Shown here: piece after piece, positions 24,561-35,475 of the stretch
How positions within the stretch are numbered: the stretch's first letter is position 1
How the letters are laid out: every line of letters begins with the position of its first letter
NCBI GenBank assembly: GCA_900618425.1
Contig: UZAN01039579.1
Coordinates: forward strand, 1-64,000
Direction of reading: 5' to 3'
Source: Echinostoma caproni
Lineage: Eukaryota > Platyhelminthes > Trematoda > Plagiorchiida > Echinostomatidae
DNA length: 64,000 nt
The notes under the pieces: model-generated
Told to the model about the DNA's origin: nothing
Databases searched by the model: none
The model's input: only the letters and a program-made list of their open reading frames with translations
Translations under genes and position numbers: made by a program

Positions 24561-26529
24561 TTCGTACTGTTCTTTAGACCCAACAAAATCCAAACTATTG
24601 TACAATGTTTGGCAGCTTTCAAATACACGCCTCATACGCTCTATAGATCACAAACTTCAACGTGAAACCTAATAAGGATTGCCAATTCTATCTTGTTATG
24701 TTTTGCAATTTATGTTTTTCTGATTTCAGAATAATCAACAAAACAAAAATGATCTTTTTAATATTTTACGGCATTAAGCAGGACTTTTGAATTGCAATCA
24801 ATGCGATTTATTTTGATTTTTATTGATTAAAAAATTCAAATCGGTTTTCCTTGGTGTACTTTCCACAAAAGCTGATTGGAAAACTTTTACCCGGAGTTCA
24901 AATGAAGGTGGATTCATAACATTGGAGGTTGTACATGCTTGCGAGTTTCATTGGAAGAATGGATGCTCACGTGTGTCTGATCAGGAAGACGAGCTTATGT
25001 TCACAGTGCAACTAAACATAACAATGGTGCACTGAGTATTTTAATCCAATCAATAATTATCGATAGATTTCAATATCATTGAAACTTCAGTCGATCATCT
25101 GCACCAAACGGTATTACGCAAACATTTTTTATTTGAACAGTAAGCTGGAAATTAAGGTCTAACAACTGCTCGTATTCAAAAATGATGTATCGAGTCACCG
25201 TTAACTATCCGTTCGACCCGAGGAGTACTCCGAATCGGGAGCAGAAACAAATTTCCACAAAGTGAGTGGGGCGCTTTTTAGTCTTCCTAACTCACAAATA
25301 CAGGGTACGAAATCTGAACAGAGATTACCTACTTGACTCCATATATACGTTCAGCGTAAAAATCGATTCATTTTGTCACAGTTTACTGCACAACTTGAAT
25401 TTCTGTGATCAAATATCACTGCGTAAATATATATAATTCACTTTCAAATTATCCAGTATGTTGTGCCCCATGACTGTATCGAATAAAAATACACATAATT
25501 AATAACGGTCATTGCTTAAAGAAGGTCAAGAGACCGTCTCAACACCTAACCGAAGTATAGAATAGTTCATTTTTTAACAACGATTTTGTTTTCCATTGTA
25601 TATTTCCCCCTAAAGTTATTGATCACTGCATTTGTTCTCAGACCTCTGATCAATTGAGAAAAGAATTCGGAGAATATCAGGCTTATTTTTTCTTCTTACT
25701 TAGGGAATAATTGATTTGGGTTTATCATAAAACGTTTGATTACTCACAGCCTTCGATTATAGGTTGTCAGTTATTTACCAATGCTTTTGGCTCTCAGGTA
25801 CTGCATAAAATGATTATCATGTCATGAAGAGATGATCTTCACAATTGAAATGGGTATGTGCGTGGGTAAATTTAAGCAGCAATTGCCCAAGTTTGGTTTG
25901 GGTCTCATGACGTCGGAGACAAACAGAAAGACACTAATATGAATAAAAACAACAAACGCGGAAAATGACCGAGTAATATGTATTGAGTAAAACCATTTCA
26001 GCTACAGCTGCAACCCGTTTTTGGATTCCCTCGTTCACGAGTTAGTCATGCATGGTTCCATGCAACGTCATACAGATGATGGCTGAGAACGCTAACCAGT
26101 AAGGAAATTGTGTTCACAAACGTTTGTGAAAAATCAGCTGAAGGAAGTTATGTTTACATACGTATACATGCATATTTCAGTCTCCAATATCATATTTGTA
26201 TATCGATAATTTGAATTGAAGTGCCTTATTAATTCCGAAATTTATCTCAAAATGCGCTGTACTTTATTCTTCTGTATCATTATTTGAATTGACGTGACGG
26301 TGAAGTGATACGATAAAGTTTGTGGTTATTCGTAAATGCAGCTCGAATATGGGAAATATTGTTTAGTAGTGTGGGTGTAAAGCATGTCTAATAAATGCAT
26401 GTGGTTTCATGTGGATGTATAATCCGGTCACCACAAGTCTTATCATTAATATTATCAGTATAATAGCATTCGATAAATCGATGCTATCACATATTTTCTA
26501 CGTGTGATGTGGGGCAATAGCTAAGTCAA
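24561..26529. other. Intergenic DNA, no gene recognised
   Basis: AT-rich, with no frame or splice pattern that can be supported. Confidence 0.45.
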
Positions 26530-26600
26530 CCCCATAAATGAAACTCAGAACACTGGGCATTAAGAGGAATAGATCTGACGAAAGTCAAGGTGTCACACGT
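26530..26600 (+). repeat. Dispersed repeat Y, copy 1
   Basis: Shares CTCAGAACACT and CTGACGAAAGTCA, at similar spacing, with 32693-32760. Weaker similarity extends upstream to about 26500. The nature of the family is unknown. Confidence 0.6.
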
Positions 26601-28602
26601 CATTGATCAATACATGTATACCTGCATATGTTTATGCATATAGACCTATGTATATGTAAATGAATAACGGTGCATTAATGATTGAATTGCTACTAAACTG
26701 ACATTTGAAATGTTTTCCATTGCCAGATTTTTCCAAATACTACATATGCAGGTTCTCAGAAACAACTGATCAGTCAGTTTCACAAATCCTCGGGAGGGGA
26801 TCTTGTTTGATCGTCAGTACGCACGGATAACATTTCACTTTGATCATTTATGCAGCTAACCTCGAAATCATTGCAGGTTTTCAACAACAGGGTAAAAATA
26901 ATGGAGACCAATGGGCCCCGGGATTCAGTCAAATTCAAAGAGTGAATTTATTGCTCCCGCGGTCAAGCGTTTTCTCCCTAGTAGACCTTCTCGTTCTGTA
27001 AACATATTTCAGGCGAATCACAAAGACAGAGAAGACTCAATGCAAATTAATTGTTACCTGATCCGATTACTGGCAAGAACAAATGTCGTGACTGGAACAT
27101 ATTTTATTCATGTCCAGCAATGTTAATTATTTTTAGTTGGTTGAGTATCAACGTTAATTGTGCGTTGATAACCACTTTGTCGAAGAGGTTAATTATTTAC
27201 AGGTAACGTATTTAATCCCAGAGAAAATCGAAATAAATATTTAAACTTCTGAAGCGTGACGTATATACACGATATAAATGAACTCATGCACTCTGTAGGT
27301 TACTTTGACTTTCAACTTTTAATGTGATTATATTGCCAAAGGTAAACGACTAATATGGGCCAAACTGATTTTCACATCAATTGTGTTTGCATGTATTCGA
27401 ATCTAAATGTATATATTTATTAAGAAACATTCATTACAAGAATCGAAGTTTAAACTAGTCATTTACCTGAAACAATGACAAAATTTGACGTACTGGATAA
27501 ACTAGTCCTTGTTCTTCATGCAAATAGGCTGGAGATTTGCAACGAAAAACTGACATGCAGTAAAATGATACGAGACATTTTATAGATTTGCGTCTTCACG
27601 CCGACGCACCAAAAGCCATCCGGGTAAGCAGATAATTACCGCTAAAAGTATCAGAAATAGCAACCCTGTTTTGTGGGCTTTACTTCAGAAGACAACACAG
27701 TTAATTATGTTGTGCATCAATCGATACCAAAAGCCACCGAACCTGTAAAAATACCTGACGTGAAAAATTATCAGTTTCATCCCTTCTGGTTGGCAGTTTA
27801 GTTTTGGTAATCAACCACTAAAGGTTTCAGTTCTGTAGCATAAATTAAAGTCCCGTACGGGCAGTCCTAATTCACCGAATATAAGCGCATAAATTAAATG
27901 AGCGAACGCTTTTTGTGAACTTGAAATGTCCCGAGAGGAACTCTCCCTGATAATAGTCACTTGACTTCATTACCCAATTTGAACATCTACCAGCATGATT
28001 CGATTACATCGTGAAGAATTAGGTTTGCGCTTTTCCCCAGATAACTGCACTTGTTTTGTCCAAGAAATACATATCTTATGTGAAAAAATTAGAAATGACG
28101 AAAAAAAAACGATGCGGTAAGGTGGGAGATTGATAACAAGCAAACCATGTGTGCCTCGTGATCACGTGGCCAATAATTTCCGAAGCACGGTTGACTGGAC
28201 ACGGGCTGAAATAACTAATACATTTCAAAGTTGTACAAAATGAAAGTATGATAATAATAATATTAATAGTTATAGTAATAAACGTGATACTACATTCAAG
28301 TTAAAAACCTAATCCGGAACTCCAAAAATAAATATAATATAAGAGAACGACCGTAGAAGTTAATTTTGCAACCAACCCGTCAACCGTTGCCAATACCGAC
28401 GTTGGTAACGTATAATCAGAACAAGGACGCGGTGAACGGAGGTAGCTGCCCAAAGCAAGTTAGGATTTATTACATGTTCACCTGTCAGTTCACTTTGTGT
28501 GGACAAGAAAAAGACGTGTTCCTTTATCGATTCTCAAGGAAACCAATAACCAACTTGCAATTTACTAGTCACACGAAGGAACTCAGGATCTTGAAAATAN
28601 AA
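26601..28602. other. Intergenic DNA, no gene recognised
   Basis: No supported feature. An imperfect ATA-rich stretch lies at about 28248-28280. Confidence 0.45.
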
Positions 28603-28616
28603 GGGGGGGGGGGGGG
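28603..28616 (+). repeat. Poly-G run of 14
   Basis: Fourteen consecutive G follow an ambiguous base at 28600. Long homopolymers are a common source of local assembly error. Confidence 0.9.
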
Positions 28617-28801
28617 CTGGGCTCAGTTGATCGTGGTTTGACTTTTACATTTTGTGATAGAGTTTAATTGAACATAAGAAACTTTCCAAGTATGTGACAA
28701 TGTTGCTCATAAGGAACAATTTGTGCAAGCGCCAAAGCTTCTCTGGCTCACCACACACACACAAACCATATAATGAGTGACCTCGTTGATGGAATTAGTG
28801 G

Positions 28802-29395
28802 GCAGAGAAATAGGTGATTTGCAGTTCNNNNNNNNNNNNNNNNNNNNNNNNNNNNNNNNNNNNNNNNNNNNNNNNNNNNNNNNNNNNNNNNNNNNNNNNN
28901 NNNNNNNNNNNNNNNNNNNNNNNNNNNNNNNNNNNNNNNNNNNNNNNNNNNNNNNNNNNNNNNNNNNNNNNNNNNNNNNNNNNNNNNNNNNNNNNNNNNN
29001 NNNNNNNNNNNNNNNNNNNNNNNNNNNNNNNNNNNNNNNNNNNNNNNNNNNNNNNNNNNNNNNNNNNNNNNNNNNNNNNNNNNNNNNNNNNNNNNNNNNN
29101 NNNNNNNNNNNNNNNNNNNNNNNNNNNNNNNNNNNNNNNNNNNNNNNNNNNNNNNNNNNNNNNNNNNNNNNNNNNNNNNNNNNNNNNNNNNNNNNNNNNN
29201 NNNNNNNNNNNNNNNNNNNNNNNNNNNNNNNNNNNNNNNNNNNNNNNNNNNNNNNNNNNNNNNNNNNNNNNNNNNNNNNNNNNNNNNNNNNNNNNNNNNN
29301 NNNNNNNNNNNNNNNNNNNNNNNNNNNNNNNNNNNNNNNNNNNNNNNNNNNNNNNNNNNNNNNNNNNNNGCAGAGAAATAGGTGATTTGCAGTTC
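28802..29395. other. Assembly gap (542 N) flanked by an exact 26-bp duplication
   Basis: The 26 bases ending at 28827 are identical to the 26 bases beginning at 29370, on either side of the N run 28828-29369. This is what two overlapping contig ends look like when they were scaffolded but not merged. The real gap may be zero or negative. Confidence 0.9.
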
Positions 29396-29398
29396 CAC

Positions 29399-29500
29399 GA
29401 TGAAATCGTTCCCAGTAATCTGTAATGTGGTTTTGATTTCCCAAGACAATTTCATTCCCAGTTAGTGATATATATATATATATATATACTGCATTGATTT
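29399..29500 (+). repeat. Dispersed repeat X, left part, interrupted by a CR1 element
   Basis: GATGAAATCGTTCC-AGTAATCTGT-ATGTG and the following bases align with 38847-38935. A TA microsatellite (about 29468-29487) has expanded within this copy. The matching right part reappears at 31510-31585, on the other side of the CR1-like element. Confidence 0.6.
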
Positions 29501-29504
29501 CCTC

Positions 29505-31506
29505 CAGCGACCACTGTTTACTCTTAGTTCAGCCTAAAGTTTCTTCACACTGTGCATGAACCTTCCTGTAGATCAGACCACATCAGATTTCTTTTTCGCA
29601 GCGTCTCACCTACAGGTGTTCCCTTCCTCATTGAATCTTTGAAGGAGGCCTCTTTATGATTTTCATCATCTTTTTCTCTATTCACTGATTCAAACAACCA
29701 CTGCCTTTTACAATTGATGCTGCCTTGTTCTAAGGCTGTGTCCAACGAAAGGATATCCTCTCCCATGCTAAGGTCACTGCGACGAAAAAAGGAACGTCCA
29801 TGCAAATCTCACAATGGTTTAACTTTAAGGTATTTGTTCAGGTTTATCGAAGCTGAAGTAAATATATTAAACGTATTATTCTCTGACACCTGTGGCAAGG
29901 TATCAGACTTATCTGTGTAAGAAAGAAAGTACGGTCAAGGCTGGAGATGGATGTTGATGAGCTCAATGCCGTATTTCTGCTCCAGTCACTGGACATTCTT
30001 CCTACCCATTCGTTTGTATTGTGGTACCATTCTCTAATTGCGATGTGTTAAAACTGTTAAACAATTGCGATTTGCCTTCTGCTACAGGCCCGGATTATTT
30101 ACCTCCAGCCGCGTTCAAACTTGGTGTTGCTGCCCTAACTGGGGCAATCGCCTCCACTGTAAATGAATCTCTTAACACTTCTACTATCCCCGACTGTTGA
30201 AGACCGCTTGCTATCATACCGACCCCCAAAGCATCTAATGTTCTATCCTCTTGTAATAGTTGTAGCACGCACTATTCACACAGGATCTTACTGGTACTAG
30301 CACGACAGTACCCCATGTATCCGAGGTGAGAGGAAAAAGCCACGGGAATAGCAGTTCATTTATTGAAAGAAATCATGGGGCCTAAGTAACACGTACAAAA
30401 GAAGTTCATTGGTTCTCCAGACATCTACCAATCGCGTGCTTGTATTCCTGGTGTCGTACAGCTTCTGTCTGGGTTGCACGGCTTCTGATTGATTGGTACA
30501 ATCGGCCTATGGTTTGTGGTCCAGAAGCTGGAAGGTGTAGGCGCTTTGCTAACGTCACCTAGGAGGCTCGATTCATCACAGTTGTCCGAAAACTGTAACC
30601 TGTCGCTCCGTGCTTTGCGTCATCCTGTAGACTAGGATAGTCACACCTCTCCAAAAGTTTTCGTCCAGTAGCATTAACATCTTCAGCTCTTTAGTTGACT
30701 GAAAAGACTATCCTTAAATGCCGTCAGCAGTCTATAAACATTCTCAGTATTCCGTTACAAGCCTAATAGTTCAACCTTGGACATAGTCTCCACCCTCATT
30801 CATTTTATCACTAAGTATTCAACAACTCTGTTACGTCTGTTCGGTGTGCTTTTCTGGACTACTCTTCAGCCTTTGATTCCACTCCTCGATGAAAGTCGTT
30901 ACAAAAACTGGAATCGCCTGAATCCTCCAAGCAGTTGTGAGCTTAGCTGTCCAACCATTTTACTGATAGAGAACAAACCACTTAATTGGATAAGGCTTCA
31001 TCTAAATCCTTAATCAACAACTTTGGAGTTCTTCAAGGAGCTGTGCTTTCCGAATGCTTATTTTTCACTTATATTCCTTGTATTTCTTCTGCACGTATTA
31101 TGAAGTATGCAGATGACATTGTGCTGTGTCAAAATATTTCCGCTTACTCCGATCTAAGCTCCTCACCGCTAACCTTGATCAAATTCCATCATTGTCTTCG
31201 TCATTGGGGTTAACCTTAAATCCCAGTAAATGTTTTAAGTGTTCATACAGTTTTGCTCGCTCTCCATATTTGACAAACCCTACAGTGATAAACAAAAATT
31301 ATTTATCTAGGGTGAACTCTGTGAAATATCTTAATGTAACCTTAGATAGCGATCTTCATCGGTCAACCCACATCCACAACTGCATTGGTAAACTGAGACG
31401 CATATCATTTTAAATTCTGTTGGCGTGTATGGTTTTTTAACTGAAATGCAAGCCTCAGTGTTTGCGAAAGTTATACACAATACAATACAACACAATAAAA
31501 TAAAAG
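29505..31506 (+). mobile_element. CR1-like non-LTR retrotransposon, 5'-truncated, with a nested insertion
   Basis: Order on the plus strand: a basic linker (LRRKKERPCKSHN, about 29770); the start of the reverse transcriptase domain (SATGPDYLPPAAFKLG, about 30080; IPTPKASNV, about 30220); FRPVALTSSAL (about 30660); motif A CAFLDYSSAFDS (30848-30880); GVLQGAVLS (about 31025); the catalytic YADD (31106-31117); LTLNPSKC (about 31210); and VKYLNVTLDSDLH (about 31322). Several frameshifts and stops make it inactive. The endonuclease is absent, as expected for 5' truncation. The 3' end is a short CAATACAATACAA-type tandem tail at about 31473-31502. A 376-bp insertion splits the reverse transcriptase at 30260. 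Confidence 0.85.
30256..30641 (-). mobile_element. 376-bp insertion with 5-bp target duplication, candidate solo LTR
   Basis: ATAGT at 30256-30260 is repeated at 30637-30641. Removing 30261-30636 plus one copy rejoins the CR1 reading from ASNVLSSCNS to HTSP and, after one frameshift, FRPVALTSS. The insertion boundaries are therefore well defined. No terminal inverted repeats are visible. Read on the minus strand it ends in CA and has an AATAAA (30359-30364) about 100 bases before that end, like the R-U5 part of an LTR. The other end does not show the expected TG, so solo LTR is likely but not proven. Confidence 0.55.
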
Positions 31507-31509
31507 ACT

Positions 31510-31585
31510 ATGTATTTTTATGGGTACGAATCTCTGAAAACAAACATGTTGGCCACTTTGTTGTTTGTTCAAAATATTGTTCTTC
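31510..31585 (+). repeat. Dispersed repeat X, right part
   Basis: TGTATT, 12 bases, then AATCTCTGAAAAC matches 38930-38960 with the same spacing. CACTTTGTTGTTTGT aligns with CACTATGTTGTTTTA. With 29399-29500 it brackets the CR1-like element. Confidence 0.5.
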
Positions 31586-32692
31586 TTGTTTGACTTGGCA
31601 CTGATAGGATTAGGTTTATCAAACGTCAAACTGGTCACTTCGTATTTGGTTTCCAATTATCCAGTTCAAACAGGAAACACAAATTGCATGACAAACATGG
31701 TCATGGGATCACGTGATCATCGTGCATTGATCGCTACGTAAAACAAGGAAGTATTAGTCGAGCTCGTGCGACAAGTATCTCAATTTTGAGAATACATTTC
31801 AGTTTTCAGTATCAAGCTGATATAGTAGTGAGAGTTTTGAATGGAGAAAATTTATTTCAGTCATTAACTCTCACTGCGATGTTGTGGGTGTTCGTGACTT
31901 GTTGTTTGAATTTTAGAGACATTGAGTGTCACGACAAAAAATCGACAGCTCGAAATTAAAAAATTATTCTGCGCAAAGAAGCACGGAAGACTACCCTTTT
32001 CTACCAAATGATTTTTGTTTTATTAGGATAATTTATTCGTTTGATACACTTGTTCAAAATAGTTTATTTTTTCATGCAGTTTAATGTACATAAACAGAAT
32101 AATTACAATTTTCTACCTATAACAATTTGATGAATGATATGACACAAAACCGCTCACTTAAAGTCCCTCATTCTGATGGGACTAAAATACCTTCTGATGA
32201 AGAAGGTTTTCCATGCTCTTCACTCTCAAATTGCATTCGCATACCTTTTTTCAGGTAAAGCTTTCTATTGCATCTCATGAGTTGTTAGTCGTAGTAAACA
32301 TTTATACCTCGTCATACATTTTTTTCATATAAACTTTCATATACAGTTTCTAGATAAATCAGTTTCAACGTTGATTTGATTCAATTGCCGCCCAACAGTT
32401 AGGATTCGGATGAAATCGAAAATGTTGCCAACTTTTTGAAACAAGAATAATTTAATTACTACGATAGTAGTCTTCAGTTTGCAGGATGTAGTGTGTATTA
32501 GAGGATACTGGCAAATTCTGTTTCGGCAAACAACTTCGTAGATTCCATGCAAAAACGACTAGCCCTGGTGCACAAAACTAAGGATGGATCACAGGGAAAT
32601 CAGCTAACCCTATTTGTATAAAATACTTAATTTACAGAACAAGAAACACGAGTGGATATACTATGTTTGATTTGCGGTAATGTGACATTCAT
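31586..32692. other. Intergenic DNA, no gene recognised
   Basis: No supported gene. A palindrome GATCACGTGATC lies near 31708. Confidence 0.45.
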
Positions 32693-32760
32693 CCCCGTGA
32701 ATGAGACTCAGAACACTAAGCTTTGGGGGGGGGGGGGGCTGACGAAAGTCAGGGCGTTCC
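32693..32760 (+). repeat. Dispersed repeat Y, copy 2, with poly-G run
   Basis: Aligns with 26530-26600 (CTCAGAACACT, CTGACGAAAGTCA). The segment between those blocks is replaced here by fourteen consecutive G at 32725-32738. A short TA tract follows at about 32780-32795. Confidence 0.6.
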
Positions 32761-33243
32761 AAGGGTTAGAACAATTACCATATATATATATATACACAAG
32801 GTTTTTGCTCCTTTGGATGTAAACAGTATGAAGCAGTACTTACACAAAACACTAAGTGAGTTGTCGGTTTTATGCTCCTTTCAATTAAGTTGCCTCTAGG
32901 CTTCAATTATATGCCAAAAGCCTTTGAATGTTTGCTTGGTTTTGGATATGGTGACACAACAAAACGCTCATTCAACGAGCGGCACACCTCAAGGTCAAAT
33001 TTCGAAGACCAACTTGAATGTTTCTTGGACTATATTTTCAGTTCTTTAGTTATTGTGTATCATGCATAAGTTGTTGGTAGCCAAATAGTTTATCAATTCA
33101 TTGAAGCTAGAATATTTTCATTGATTTGCTCATTCACTGTCCACTGAATGCAAAGAGTTAATCAAATTTGATCACGTGTGCTCAACTTAATAAATATTCT
33201 CATAAAACAGGATTCATTTATTAAGAAGAATGAATTACCATGT

Positions 33244-33480
33244 TGCTTTGCATGGAATATTTTCGACATCTCAGCTGTGACGGTCGAACTACCACAAATT
33301 TCATCGCAACACTCGAGGTCGCGCAAATTCAAACGATGGTAGAAGAGGACTGAGATCATAGAAGTGCGAGATGAAACCAGAAGTCAATACTGGTTACACA
33401 TAGCCACCAATATACAAGTATGACTTTCTCGACTGATATGTATTTCCGAAATGCGAGTGATGTTGCACGAGTTTGATCAA
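33244..33480 (+). repeat. Dispersed repeat Z, copy 1
   Basis: Blocks GCATGGAATAT, GGTCGCGCAAATTCAAACGATGGT, ACTGATATG and TGTTGCACGA occur in the same order and at similar spacing at 39915-40139. Both copies are diverged. The nature of the family is unknown. Confidence 0.6.
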
Positions 33481-33792
33481 CACATATATACATATATTTC
33501 TGACAGAGTTGACGAATACTCGGTAGGTGTCTGTATGAGTGAGCGTTTATCAGAGAAGATAGAGGAAATAGCAGTTTACGTATTATAATAAAACAAACAT
33601 CTTCAGTCAACTGGATTTGTGAACAAAGTTGTAGAATGTGTCCTGAGGTGTAACACTACCACAGCGTTTAACTGCGCAAGATATTTGTATAACATTATAA
33701 TATATATATGAAAAATATTCTTATCATCAACAGTGCTTCGGTTGAATTTGGGCGGTGCCCCTAATTAAGCAACTTAGATAATAGTAGCTTAC

Positions 33793-34128
33793 ATATAGCC
33801 TACTGCTGGCGGGTTGATACAAATGGTTTCCTTTGTTGGCGACAAATTTTCCACGAGCATTCCATTGTGCCCAAAATGAATTTTCACTGCGTACCACTTT
33901 GCGTATTGCAATCAACTTTAATCGATTGGTTCGCAAAATCAACATCAAAGAGAAGAGAAACGAAATGTTGCTCACGAAAAGATCCACTGTTCCTTGAGTT
34001 TGCTTTGTCGATGTTGTGCTGAATACACTTTTGCCATCCGAATTTCTACACGGTTGTCCGTTAACAGCCATTTGATTTGCGAGTTCAGAGCACAAAAACC
34101 ATAGACTTTCAAATGAATTTTTCACACT
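33793..34128 (-). CDS. Candidate internal exon, 112 codons, hydrophobic segment
   Basis: An open minus-strand segment is bounded by AG at its 5' side and GTAAGC at its 3' side, and its length is divisible by three. The translation contains a cysteine-bearing hydrophilic part (AVNGQPCRNSDGKSVFSTT). A probable membrane helix (LFVSNISFLFSLMLIL) and a basic stretch (RTNRLKLIAIRK) follow. It has no ATG of its own, since the frame is preceded by TAG and then the acceptor position. The layout recalls a helix and intracellular loop of a receptor, but no family could be recognised. The polypyrimidine tract is weak. It may be chance. Confidence 0.22.
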
Positions 34129-35292
34129 CTATTAGCTTGTGTAGTATCCTATGTATACGCCACCAAACAACGGCATTGAGGTTTCAGGGATTCGAAATTG
34201 CTGGAAAGTTCGGGAAGATTTGGTACATCTACTACTCGATGATGAAGTAATTACAGAGATCGATGATATTAGTCAAATTTAGTGAGCCACAAATATAGCT
34301 GTCTGTAAGTTCCTTATTCGTCTGCATTCTAAAGACCGAAATGAAGGATGTAAAGGAAAATGAATAGTTAATGACTTTTATTATTGTGTTTCTGTGATGG
34401 CCATATGGACAAACAAACGCTTTGAAGCCGATTGGGAAACAGATTTTTACGGTTGGATACCAAAAGTTTGAGTGAATGCTCACTCATAATTTGGAATTGA
34501 ATAGCTTGCATGTACACGTACTATCGAACTGGCGTCAGCCACTTTGTACTGCTTTTTAGAAGGAATAAATATTAGAAACATTTCCATTGTATTTCATCAC
34601 AAGAATCTGTTTGTAAGTCCCAGCATAGATCAAAGTAAAAGTTGGGTTCCTTTTAGGATTGTAAATAGTCTTTTTTAGAGTGTTTAATAAGTAAAACTTA
34701 TCCAAGTTAAACAAATTAGCATTCATCTAGAAGAAAAACAGGATACGTGGGTTCTATCGAACAGTCTTTACACAGTGTATTATTATGGGTTCCCAGAATT
34801 TGACACAAACGGTCGATCTGTTTGACAGAATTGATGACAATTTTAGTTTCTGTGATAATCAATTAAAGTACCATTCACGTGATCTACTTAGGGGATAATT
34901 TTAATTATTCTGATAGAATAATCATTGGAAATCACTTTTCGCGGTAAAATTAAACAATGAGACCTAAATATATTTTCAACTGATGATAAATACTAACAAA
35001 CTGTCAATGACTTCTTTGTTTCTGTGAATTCTCAATTCTGCATCATAAGGTCACATGGTGATATGTGGTGTGACAGTATATTAACCATGCAATAATAGGT
35101 ATTGAAAAATGTTCAAAATGGGATAATGGCTCCATTTTGAATACTCCTTGTCCTGTTATCTAATAATTCAGTCGGTGCTTTCCAATTTTATTGCTGGCCA
35201 TCTGAACCATGTGCTCTCGGGGTACCGCGATTTGATCGATGTATTTTACCGTTACACCAAATCAGTCTCCGTGTTTAGCGCGCTCGACTTAC
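34129..35292. other. Intergenic or intronic DNA, nothing recognised
   Basis: AT-rich, only short frames. Confidence 0.4.
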
Positions 35293-35475
35293 TCTTCTTT
35301 TCATTTTTACTTCCTTTTATTGAATATGCAAAGCTACAATTTTCAGGAACCGGGAAGCGGCCAAAAAACGGCTTCCATTAAACTGACAATGTAGGACTCT
35401 TGGCGGTGGTAGTGGGATTTGAACACATCCCCGAGGCGATAATTTGGTGACGTTACCAACGAGTCACTACTTTGA
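35293..35475 (-). mobile_element. tRNA-derived SINE, copy B
   Basis: Aligns with the SINE at 19498-19690 in the same orientation. Shared blocks on the plus strand are CCTTTTATTGAATATGCAAAG, GTGGGATTTGAACAC (B-box region), GAGGCGATAATTTGGTGACG and TTACCAA (A-box region). It has diverged more than copy A in the body. Confidence 0.75.

Noticed and set aside
24143..24628. 161-codon minus-strand frame
   Set aside because: Overlaps a tRNA-like SINE head. No domain or initiation context seen.
28707..29455. Open frames of 200-245 codons spanning the second N run
   Set aside because: Same artefact. Flanks belong to repeat X, whose copies do not keep a frame.
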